From UBA5072 sp963822145 (lineage in GTDB: Bacteria; Bacteroidota; Bacteroidia; Bacteroidales; UBA10428): DNA of 64,000 bases. Made by a program: the position numbers and the translations under genes. The notes under the pieces were generated by a model. It was not told where the DNA came from. It saw nothing but the letters and a program-made list of their open reading frames with translations, and did no database searches. Location: positions 868,001 to 932,000 of the forward strand of contig CAWGGG010000001.1 of the NCBI GenBank assembly GCA_963822145.1, written 5' to 3'. Below, in pieces: positions 43,208 through 51,241 of the stretch; position 1 is the stretch's first letter, and each line of letters begins with the position of its first letter.

Positions 43208-45391
43208 ATGAAAATAAAAGCATATCATCCTGGATTGAACAGCAAGCTTTTTCTTGGCCTTTGGTTTGTCCTGTTTACTGTTCTCCTTGTTATGGCCAAC
43301 TGGTTCTTTACCAGGCAGCTGTATGAGATCAATGCCCTTTCCGGCAGGTTAACCGCTACAGAAAAGCAGATCACCCATCTTCAAGCAGTATATGCCGAAT
43401 TTCTGATAAGCCAGGATAAAGGAGATAACCTGTTTATCGTTACGGAAAATTCGGCTGAAAAGGATGCTAAATCATGCATCAACAGCATTAAACTCGATCT
43501 GGATTACTACCGGGAACTCGGCTATCTGAGCAGGAATTCGAAAATCTCAGCTTCTTTGGATGAATTGTCGGTTATCCTTGCTGATGCCGGAAATAATCTG
43601 AATGACTTCTTCCTGTCATCCCGTGAAAAGGGTAATTACAGTAACGGCCTGGTTTCGCGGTGGATGGGATTAAGCAGCAAGATGCTCACGGCATCCAATC
43701 CTCCCGGGGCTGATGTTGTGCATAACTTAAACCTCATCAAACAGTCAGAATTCGCCTACCTGCAGCAGGAAGATCCCCGTATCCTGGAGCGGATTGCTTT
43801 GTTGTGCGAAGAGACCCGCAACCAGATCATCCCTGAGGAAGGCGGTATTGATCTGGCTGACCTGGATAATTATGTATCCTTAACCGGAAACCTGATCGCC
43901 CTCGACAAACGAATGGGTAAGGCTGATGGCCTGGGTATTGCTGCTGATCTTTCCAGAGCGCTTGAAAAGCTTCAGCTTCAGTTTGACACGGCCAGACTGA
44001 TGATAGATGAGGCCTGCAGTAAACAGAAAAATCTCTGGTCCGTTGTTCATTTCAGCATGATTCTGATGATCCTTGCCGCTTTTATCCTATGGTCAATCCG
44101 GATTACAAACCAGGCTGTTTTCAGTCCGCTCAGGAAGCTGGCCGGTTTTGCAAATGATCTGGCCGAGGGTGGCTTACCCGAAGAAACCCTGAATCCCGGG
44201 AATCTTCCCGACATGAAATCCATCAGGGATTCACTGGCAAAAGTGGTGCTTCTGATCAGGGAAAAGATTGCCATTACCAGGGCGCTCAATGAAAGAAGAC
44301 TCTATACCGATCAGGCACTGGCGGGTGAACGGGATATCCTGGGCACGGAATTGATGGCCCTTCAGCAAAAAATTGTTGCCGCTGCCGAACAACAGTTAAA
44401 AAACGAAGAGGAAAACCTGAAAAGACGCTATATCAACGAAGGTCTTGCAAAATTTGGCGAGATCCTGCGTTCCATGAGCAATGATATCAATGACCTGGGC
44501 GACGCCTTCATTCGTGAGATGGTAAAATACCTGAATGCCATCCAGGGGGGGTTCTTCATCTATGATGATGCTGAAAAATCAGCACCGGTTCTCAGGATGG
44601 TTTCAGCTTTTGCCTATAACCGGAAAAAGTACCTCCAGAAATCCATTGCCTTTGGTGAAGGCCTTGTGGGAACCTGCGCCCGGGAAAAGCAGTCCATCAA
44701 CCTCACAGAAATTCCTGCCGGTTATATCAGCATTACCTCGGGTTTGGGAGAAACACTTCCCGATAACCTGCTGCTGGTTCCGGTTCTGCATGAAAACATC
44801 CTCATCGGGGTACTTGAGATTGCATCCCTGAACCAATTCAAGGATCACGAGATTGCCTTTGCTGAAGAAGTTGCCCGCAGTCTCGGATCAACCATTATCT
44901 ATACACGGAATAACCAACGTACGGCTGAACTACTGGCAACCTCTCAGCAACAGGCCCTTGAAATGGCCGAACAGGAGGAGGAGATGCGTCAGAACATGGA
45001 AGAGCTGAAAGCCACCCAGGAAGAATCCGGCCGGCGGGAAGAAGAATACCGGGGCATTGCTGAAGCCATTGACCAGGCCCTGTTCATCATTGAATATGAC
45101 CTTGACGGGATCATCCGCGCTGTAAATGAGAAATTCTGCATTTTCATGGGACGATCCCGTGAAGAGATTATCGGCAATGGTCACCGTGAAGTTCTTCACA
45201 GCACCCTGAAACCGGATGCGCATTTCTGGGATGAATTGCAGAAGAACCATCATATGACGGTGATGGAGGTGGTGAAAATCGGTCAGAAATCTTACCGGTT
45301 GCAGGAACATTTTACCACGGTTCACAACCGCGACGGCTTACTCATAAAATTCATAAATTTCGCAACGGATGACCGAGCTGGGAATAGTTGA
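43208..45391 (+). CDS. Membrane sensor with HAMP, GAF and PAS domains, no kinase
   Basis: 727 residues. TM1 (LFLGLWFVLFTVLLVMANWFF, about residues 13-33), a ~240-residue helical extracytoplasmic domain, TM2 (FSMILMILAAFILWSI, about 280-296), a HAMP-like linker, a coiled coil, a GAF domain (about 405-565), a Glu/Gln-rich coiled coil (EEEMRQNMEELKATQEE), and a C-terminal PAS domain. No histidine kinase, phosphatase or GGDEF domain follows, so it must signal through partners. The next gene overlaps it by 23 bases. The Gln/Glu coiled coil is a candidate target of the block's CheR and CheB enzymes. Confidence 0.85.
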   Translation: MKIKAYHPGLNSKLFLGLWFVLFTVLLVMANWFFTRQLYEINALSGRLTATEKQITHLQAVYAEFLISQDKGDNLFIVTENSAEKDAKSCINSIKLDLDYYRELGYLSRNSKISASLDELSVILADAGNNLNDFFLSSREKGNYSNGLVSRWMGLSSKMLTASNPPGADVVHNLNLIKQSEFAYLQQEDPRILERIALLCEETRNQIIPEEGGIDLADLDNYVSLTGNLIALDKRMGKADGLGIAADLSRALEKLQLQFDTARLMIDEACSKQKNLWSVVHFSMILMILAAFILWSIRITNQAVFSPLRKLAGFANDLAEGGLPEETLNPGNLPDMKSIRDSLAKVVLLIREKIAITRALNERRLYTDQALAGERDILGTELMALQQKIVAAAEQQLKNEEENLKRRYINEGLAKFGEILRSMSNDINDLGDAFIREMVKYLNAIQGGFFIYDDAEKSAPVLRMVSAFAYNRKKYLQKSIAFGEGLVGTCAREKQSINLTEIPAGYISITSGLGETLPDNLLLVPVLHENILIGVLEIASLNQFKDHEIAFAEEVARSLGSTIIYTRNNQRTAELLATSQQQALEMAEQEEEMRQNMEELKATQEESGRREEEYRGIAEAIDQALFIIEYDLDGIIRAVNEKFCIFMGRSREEIIGNGHREVLHSTLKPDAHFWDELQKNHHMTVMEVVKIGQKSYRLQEHFTTVHNRDGLLIKFINFATDDRAGNS

Positions 45392-46199
45392 CATACGGGA
45401 GATTATCCGGACCATTAATGCGGTGTATAATTATGATTTTTCGAATTATGCACTGACTTCGCTGAAACAGCGGTTTGAACGCCTGATGGGCCTTTATGCA
45501 CTGAGCTCGGCGGAGAACCTGATCAGGAAGATCAATCAGGAACCGGCCTTTTTGGACACCCTGTTGTATGAAATTGCGGTGCCTTCCACCGAAATGTTCA
45601 GGGATCCTTCTTTGTGGCGTTGGCTGCGAGAAGAATGCTTTCCGACAGTCCAGGAGAAAAGTATTGGTAATTTCAAGATCTGGCTGCCTGCCTGCGTTTC
45701 AGGAGGAGAGTTGTTTTCATTGGCCATTTTGCTCAGTGAAATGGGATTAACCGACAAGGTGCAGATCATAGCCACTTATACGAGCGATAAAATTGCGGAG
45801 GTGCTGAAGAGCGGCCGGTATGACCTGAAGAAACTGGAAGTTTCTCAGGAAAATTACAAGCGGTTCAATGGTTCGAAAGACCTGTCCTCCTATTACAAAA
45901 CAGATAAAAACTCCATCATCCGGGATCTTTCACTTATAGCAAACGTTGAATTCAGAAAGATCAGCATTGGTTTTGACAGCGCTCCGCAGAATATCAAGCT
46001 GATCCTTTTCAGAAACAGCCTGATATATTATAATCCGGCACAACAGGACAGGATCCTGCAGTTGCTGCATGCCTCCTTGTCGGTTTCCGGGCATCTGGTA
46101 TTGGGCATACGGGAGCGGATATCCGGTATCACCTCCAGCAGGGAGTTCGAGCTTATCAATGACGCTGAGAGTGTTTACAGAAAAAGAATGTTGAACTGA
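45369..46199 (+). CDS. Divergent CheR-like protein with weak SAM motif
   Basis: 276 residues. The N-terminal domain (YDFSNYALTSLKQRFERLMG) and MFRDPSLWRWLREECFP match CheR, but the SAM loop reads LPACVSGGELFSLAI instead of the usual G-x-S-x-G-E-E-x-Y-S, and the NVIIYF-type segment is FRNSLIYYNP. It may bind SAM poorly or act as a non-catalytic binding partner. It overlaps the sensor gene by 23 bases and is followed by cheB after four bases. Confidence 0.8.
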   Translation: MTELGIVDIREIIRTINAVYNYDFSNYALTSLKQRFERLMGLYALSSAENLIRKINQEPAFLDTLLYEIAVPSTEMFRDPSLWRWLREECFPTVQEKSIGNFKIWLPACVSGGELFSLAILLSEMGLTDKVQIIATYTSDKIAEVLKSGRYDLKKLEVSQENYKRFNGSKDLSSYYKTDKNSIIRDLSLIANVEFRKISIGFDSAPQNIKLILFRNSLIYYNPAQQDRILQLLHASLSVSGHLVLGIRERISGITSSREFELINDAESVYRKRMLN

Positions 46200-46203
46200 C
46201 CCC

Positions 46204-46764
46204 ATGAATTACAAAGCTGTAATAATAGGTGGATCCGCCGGGAGTTTTCAGGTAGTTACCCGAATTCTGAGTTCACTGCCCAAAACATTTCCCTTGCCGG
46301 TATTGCTGTGCCTGCACAGGCTTAAACATGTACGTTCAGGTTTTGTGGAAGCCCTGTCACTGAAGTCGGGTATTCCTGTGGAAGAACCCTATGATAAGGA
46401 ATTGCTTAAACCAGGCAAGGCTTACCTGGCGCCTGCCAATTATCATATGTATGTTGAACTGGCCAACCGAATTGCTCTTTCAACTGAGGATACCGTGAAC
46501 CATTCCAGGCCTTCCATCGACTTGTCCTTTATTACCGCCGCCAATGCCTATCGTGACAAACTCATCGGCATCATTCTTTCAGGTGCTAATAAAGACGGCG
46601 CCTATGGGCTGAAAAAAGTTCATGATAACGGAGGCATTGCCATTGTCCAGGATCCCAATGAATGTGAGGTGAAAACAATGACCCAATCTGCGCTGCAACT
46701 TACTAAAGTGGATTTCGTATATACCACAGACCAGATCATTAGTTTCCTTCAAAAACTGAAGTAA
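46204..46764 (+). CDS. CheB-type methylesterase domain (no receiver)
   Basis: 186 residues, only the esterase/amidase domain. Catalytic features are Ser in VIIGGSAGSFQVV, His in LLCLHRLKHVRSGF and Asp in ILSGANKDGAYGL. It removes methyl groups from glutamates or deamidates glutamines. The absent receiver domain means it is not controlled by CheA phosphorylation in the classical way. It is tightly packed between the divergent CheR-like gene and a GAF membrane protein. Confidence 0.9.
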   Translation: MNYKAVIIGGSAGSFQVVTRILSSLPKTFPLPVLLCLHRLKHVRSGFVEALSLKSGIPVEEPYDKELLKPGKAYLAPANYHMYVELANRIALSTEDTVNHSRPSIDLSFITAANAYRDKLIGIILSGANKDGAYGLKKVHDNGGIAIVQDPNECEVKTMTQSALQLTKVDFVYTTDQIISFLQKLK

Positions 46765-46768
46765 TCAG

Positions 46769-47557
46769 ATGAATAACTTGATCAAATACAGACAGTTAAG
46801 TTATATAGCCCTCGCCGGACTTACCGTGGGTCTGCTGCTGACAATTGCAGCCTTATGGAATTCCCTGCTGACCAGTGATGTAAAGCATGAGGGCTGGGTT
46901 ATTCTCTTTATGTTTTTATCCTATGCAACAGGAATTTTTCTTTTCATCCTTGCCTATAAAACAACTGACGTAACAGCATTGGAGGAGCTTAAAAAAACAG
47001 CTGCAGCTGCAGGAAAAAGTGAGATACTGCGTGAAATTGAAAAAAGAAACCAGGCAGAGCGAAAGAACGAGAAGGTCGAAGAGGAAGACCTGGACAAAAC
47101 CGTTGAAAAAATTCTGTCAGGTATGCAGGGCATACGCACAGAATCAGGACTCTGTAACAGGGTACTCACCAATATAGCAAAAAATATGGGATTTGTACAG
47201 GGAATCCTGTATCTGCGGAAGGCCGGTAGTGATACTTATGAAGTCACCGGCGAATATGCGCTGACCGACCGTAAACCCGGCTCTTTCAAAAATGGGGAGA
47301 CCCTTGCCGGAGCTGTTGCCGACAGCAAATCGGTTATGGTCATCTCCGATATCCCGGAAACTTATTTCAGTGTTTCATCGGGACTGGGGAGTTCCAAACC
47401 ACGGTTCCTGATCCTTGTTCCCGTTATCTTTCAGGAGCAGTGTACAGCTGTTCTGGAGTTGGCAGCATTTAAAAAGCCCGATGATACTACGGGTAAGATA
47501 CTGAATAAATTATCATCCGAACTCGGCATCAGATTAAATAAATTTGTTGTTGCCTGA
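46769..47557 (+). CDS. Two-TM GAF-domain protein
   Basis: 262 residues with two N-terminal membrane helices (LAGLTVGLLLTIAALW and VILFMFLSYATGIFLFILAY), a charged coiled coil (about residues 75-115), and a GAF domain (about 115-260; VQGILYLRKAGSDTYEVTGEYAL, SVSSGLGSSKPRFLILVPVIF). The GAF resembles that of the phosphatase immediately downstream. No output domain is present; it is probably a partner or regulator in the block. Confidence 0.8.
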   Translation: MNNLIKYRQLSYIALAGLTVGLLLTIAALWNSLLTSDVKHEGWVILFMFLSYATGIFLFILAYKTTDVTALEELKKTAAAAGKSEILREIEKRNQAERKNEKVEEEDLDKTVEKILSGMQGIRTESGLCNRVLTNIAKNMGFVQGILYLRKAGSDTYEVTGEYALTDRKPGSFKNGETLAGAVADSKSVMVISDIPETYFSVSSGLGSSKPRFLILVPVIFQEQCTAVLELAAFKKPDDTTGKILNKLSSELGIRLNKFVVA

Positions 47558-47562
47558 AAGCT

Positions 47563-50184
47563 ATGAATGAAGAAATAAAAGATACCGTCCTGTTACAGAT
47601 GCTAAGGTCAAAAATAGTTGTTCTGGCTTTCAGCCTGGGACTTTTATTTCCGATCATGGCCTGGACTATTGAATTTATAAGAAATCAGGTTACCGTTTCC
47701 TTTGCCGGATTTGGTATTATACACAGCAATAATCCCCTGCTCTATATTATAGATTTGGCACCGTTTGTTTTAATGATTGGCGCATACTTAATTGACATAC
47801 AAAGACTGAAAAGCGATTCTCAGTTTCAGTCCCAAATCAACGAACGTGACATCCGGATGAATGCCATGGCTGATTTTGCCAAGCAGATCGGTGAGGGAAA
47901 CTACCATTCCGATTTAAGGATCAGCACCGATCATGACATCCTGGCGCAATCACTGATCCTCATGCGCGATAACCTGCTGCAGAATTTTAAGAAAGAAACC
48001 GAGCAGAGCTGGATCGCAGACGGGAAAGAAACCATTTCGGACATCCTGAGACAGCATAATAAAATCGAAGAGCTGTCGGTTAAGGTGATCCAGACCCTTG
48101 TTTCCTATACAAAGCTGATACAGGGGGCGCTCTATCTGTACGATGAAGAACGCAAAATCCTCACCACTGAGGCCACCTATGCCTATAACCGCAGAAAATA
48201 CACAACCGGTGAATACAAACTCGGGTATGGTTTAATCGGGCAGTGTGCCTATGAAATGGATTATATTTACCGCACTGAAATACCCGATGATTATGTTTCG
48301 GTTACCTCGGGTATATTGGGTGATCAGAAACCCAGGAGCCTGCTGCTGATCCCCCTGATCAGCGATGAAAAACTACAGGGTGTACTGGAATTTGCTTCCA
48401 TCGAGTCGCAGATACCCTCACTCACCATACAGTTGCTCAAAGAGCTGGGAGAGATCATCGCCAGGACTTTCTTTAACCTCAAGATCAACCAGCGTACTGA
48501 AAAACTGTTGCAGGAATCGCAGTTAATGACCCTTGAACTGCAGGAAAATGAGGAAGAGCTCCGCCAGAACGCTGAAGAAATGCGGGCAACCCAGGAAGAG
48601 CTTAAAAAATCAAATGAGCACCTGGAAACCCAGATCCAGGAAGTGGAAAACGCACAAAAAAGACAGTATTCCCTGCTGGAAAATGCCTCCGAAATCATTG
48701 CCATTTATGACGAAAATATGGTGATGAAATACGAAAGCCCTTCCGTTATTAAGATTCTGGGTTTCACCCCCGAAGAGATGATGGGCGGCAAGGATATTGA
48801 CAGGCTTACCCGGAAAGGTGAGACCAGCATGCGGAATATGTTCAGGCAATTGCTGGCCAGTCCCTCCGAACCTGTAACCATCCAGTACACCTATATGAAA
48901 AAGAACGGGCAGAAAATTTTCCTGGAGGCCACCGGAAGGAATCTGCTCAATGATCCCGCCATTGAAGGCATTATCATAAATTCAACCGATATCACGGAAC
49001 GCAAGCGTGCTGAACGTGAAGAAAGGCTCAAGAGTAAGATGCAGGCCCTGTCGGAGAATTCACTTGATCTGATCATCCGGTTGAGCACCGTGGGACAGTT
49101 TTTCTATGCCAATCCTGTTGTCAGCAGCTTCATGGATATCGATCCCAGGGATCTTATCAACAAGACACTGGGCGAAATTACCATGTCGGAAGTCCTGTTC
49201 AGCTATTTCAGGCAAACCATCGAAACCATCAAGGCCTACCCGAATAAAACCTCAGCTGAGATTACCATTCCTGCCAAAATTGACGGCGTGCAAACAGCCA
49301 GGATCATGAGCTTTGCCGCTATTCCCGAATTCAACGAGAATGAGCTGGAAACCATCCTGTTTGTCGGGCATGATATCACCGAAGCCAAACAGATTGAGCA
49401 TGAGATACAGGACAAGAACCGGAAGATCGAAGATTCCATAAATTATGCCCAGCGTATACAGAGTTCCATCCTGCCGGACATAAGATCGGTGCGGGAGTAC
49501 CTGCCCAAATCATTTATTTACTACAAGCCGAGGGATGTGGTCAGCGGCGATTTTCCCTGGTTTTTCACCCGCGGCAATGATGTTTATATAGCGGTGGTTG
49601 ACTGTACCGGGCATGGTGTGCCCGGAGCTTTGCTCTCGTTTGTGGGGTACTTCCTGCTGAACAATATTGTTGACCGCGACAGGAAAATGACAGCTGCCGA
49701 AGTTTGTGACCTGTTGCACTTTGGTGTAAGAAAAACACTGAAACAGGAAAGCGAGGAGGCTGAAGCGCGCGATGGCATGGATATCGCATTCTGTAAAGTG
49801 AACCATTTGGATAAGGAACTGCAGTACGCCGGAGCACACCGCCCGCTCTACTTGCTAAGAGATGGCGAACTGACCGAGTTCAAAGGAGACCGCAAAGCGA
49901 TCGGGGGTATCCCCCACCGCAAAAAAGAAGAGGAGAATTTCACCAATTACAGCATCAAGTACAAACGGGGTGATAAATTCTTTTTCTTCTCTGACGGCCT
50001 GCCTGACCAGTTAGGCGGTCCTGAGGATAAAAAATACTCCCCCAAGAGAATCCGTGAACTGATCCTGGAACATAAAAATATAGCCATAGAGAAGTACAGC
50101 AGCCTTTTCGCTGATGACTTTGAACTGTGGAAAGGTGAAGGAAAACAAATCGATGATGTATTATTGATCGGAATTGAATTTTAG
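47563..50184 (+). CDS. GAF-PAS-PAS SpoIIE-type phosphatase (SiaA-like role)
   Basis: 873 residues. Two N-terminal TM helices, a short HAMP-like linker, a GAF domain (about residues 160-310), a Glu/Gln-rich coiled coil (NEEELRQNAEEMRATQEE), two PAS domains (about 365-480 and 485-615), and a SpoIIE/PP2C domain (RDVVSGDFPWFF, DCTGHGVPGALLSFVG, FSDGLPDQLGG). Followed directly by SiaB- and SiaC-like genes, it fits the phosphatase of a SiaABC-type switch, which dephosphorylates SiaC. It shares its coiled-coil sequence with the sensor at 43208. Confidence 0.9.
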   Translation: MNEEIKDTVLLQMLRSKIVVLAFSLGLLFPIMAWTIEFIRNQVTVSFAGFGIIHSNNPLLYIIDLAPFVLMIGAYLIDIQRLKSDSQFQSQINERDIRMNAMADFAKQIGEGNYHSDLRISTDHDILAQSLILMRDNLLQNFKKETEQSWIADGKETISDILRQHNKIEELSVKVIQTLVSYTKLIQGALYLYDEERKILTTEATYAYNRRKYTTGEYKLGYGLIGQCAYEMDYIYRTEIPDDYVSVTSGILGDQKPRSLLLIPLISDEKLQGVLEFASIESQIPSLTIQLLKELGEIIARTFFNLKINQRTEKLLQESQLMTLELQENEEELRQNAEEMRATQEELKKSNEHLETQIQEVENAQKRQYSLLENASEIIAIYDENMVMKYESPSVIKILGFTPEEMMGGKDIDRLTRKGETSMRNMFRQLLASPSEPVTIQYTYMKKNGQKIFLEATGRNLLNDPAIEGIIINSTDITERKRAEREERLKSKMQALSENSLDLIIRLSTVGQFFYANPVVSSFMDIDPRDLINKTLGEITMSEVLFSYFRQTIETIKAYPNKTSAEITIPAKIDGVQTARIMSFAAIPEFNENELETILFVGHDITEAKQIEHEIQDKNRKIEDSINYAQRIQSSILPDIRSVREYLPKSFIYYKPRDVVSGDFPWFFTRGNDVYIAVVDCTGHGVPGALLSFVGYFLLNNIVDRDRKMTAAEVCDLLHFGVRKTLKQESEEAEARDGMDIAFCKVNHLDKELQYAGAHRPLYLLRDGELTEFKGDRKAIGGIPHRKKEEENFTNYSIKYKRGDKFFFFSDGLPDQLGGPEDKKYSPKRIRELILEHKNIAIEKYSSLFADDFELWKGEGKQIDDVLLIGIEF

Positions 50185-50211
50185 TAATATTGTAATAAAA
50201 ACCAATGACCT

Positions 50212-50793
50212 ATGGATAATAAAAAGGATGTGAAAGGTTTCCTTGAATTTGTATATGAGTTTTACAAATCCATGAAAGCCCATGAAATTACCCTGGTGTA
50301 TGAAGGTGAAATAACCCATCAGATCACCAAGGCATTTACATCTCTCACAGAATCAAACATGTCCAAGGAAGACGAACCGAATTCGGTACAAAGGAAGGTG
50401 TTTCATGTTATGGTGGAATGTCTGCAAAACATCAGTAAACATGCTGACGATTTTACTTCCAATGATTATCTGTTTTCCGGCAGAGGTATTTTCCTGGTGA
50501 GTAAAGGTGAAAATGAGTATAGCGTTACAACCGGGAATGCTGTTGAAAATGATAAAATTGAGTACCTTACCGAATTGCTCGAAAATATCAACCGTATGGA
50601 CAAGGAAGAACTCAAAGAACTTTACAAGAAACAAATGAAGGAAGGCAGACTTTCAGAAAAAGGCGGCGCCGGACTCGGATTCATTGATATCAAAAGAAAA
50701 ACCAATAAGGAACTTGAATATCACTTCCTGCCGATTTCTGATGATACCTCCTTTTTCCTGCTGACCTCAACTATCTCAAGAGCTGACAATTAA
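50212..50793 (+). CDS. siaB: SiaB-like protein kinase (DUF6272)
   Basis: 193 residues. A GHKL-like fold: N-box segment VFHVMVECLQNISKHADDF and glycine-rich GGAGLGFIDIKRKT. In Pseudomonas SiaB phosphorylates SiaC and SiaA reverses it. It lies 27 bases after the SpoIIE phosphatase and 14 before the SiaC-like gene, so the three make a complete kinase/phosphatase/target set. The gene symbol is by family analogy. Confidence 0.85.
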   Translation: MDNKKDVKGFLEFVYEFYKSMKAHEITLVYEGEITHQITKAFTSLTESNMSKEDEPNSVQRKVFHVMVECLQNISKHADDFTSNDYLFSGRGIFLVSKGENEYSVTTGNAVENDKIEYLTELLENINRMDKEELKELYKKQMKEGRLSEKGGAGLGFIDIKRKTNKELEYHFLPISDDTSFFLLTSTISRADN

Positions 50794-50807
50794 AACAATA
50801 ACAACAT

Positions 50808-51182
50808 ATGGAAACAATCAAGATTCAAGGAACTGAAGACACCCCTAAAATAGTCCTCGATGCAGAAAACGAAATCATGGAAATCAGCGGTCGTTCCTTG
50901 CCCGAGGATGTCAGTTCATTTTATGAACCGGTGCTGAACTGGTTGAATGAATATGCCGAAAATTCTAACAAGAAAACGGTATTCAACTTCAAGCTTACTT
51001 ATTTCAATACAGCTTCTTCCAAGCTTTTACTCGATATTCTCATGAAGCTCGAAGAAATGCACGAGAAAGGACAGGATGTTCTGATCCGGTGGCATTTCCC
51101 CGAGGATGATGAGGATATGGCAGAAGCAGGCGAAGAATATGCCGACATCGTAGATGTTCCGTTCGAACAGGTTGCCTATTAA
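50808..51182 (+). CDS. siaC: SiaC-like regulatory phosphoprotein (DUF1987)
   Basis: 124 residues. The conserved phosphosite segment LTYFNTASSKLLLD places Thr at residue 68, the same number as the known phosphothreonine of Pseudomonas SiaC. The C-terminal RWHFPEDDEDM...EEYADIVDVPFEQV is family-typical. In Pseudomonas unphosphorylated SiaC activates a diguanylate cyclase; no GGDEF protein is encoded here, so the output must differ or lie elsewhere. A transporter gene follows after 59 bases. Confidence 0.88.
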   Translation: METIKIQGTEDTPKIVLDAENEIMEISGRSLPEDVSSFYEPVLNWLNEYAENSNKKTVFNFKLTYFNTASSKLLLDILMKLEEMHEKGQDVLIRWHFPEDDEDMAEAGEEYADIVDVPFEQVAY

Positions 51183-51241
51183 CCAGGAACTTCCCGTATT
51201 TTTTCAATACCCTATAGTATTCCCCAAACCGCCCTGCCTGA

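Noticed and set aside
42305..46764. Chemotaxis operon
   Set aside because: There is no CheA, CheW, CheY or methyl-accepting receptor, and the CheB lacks a receiver domain.
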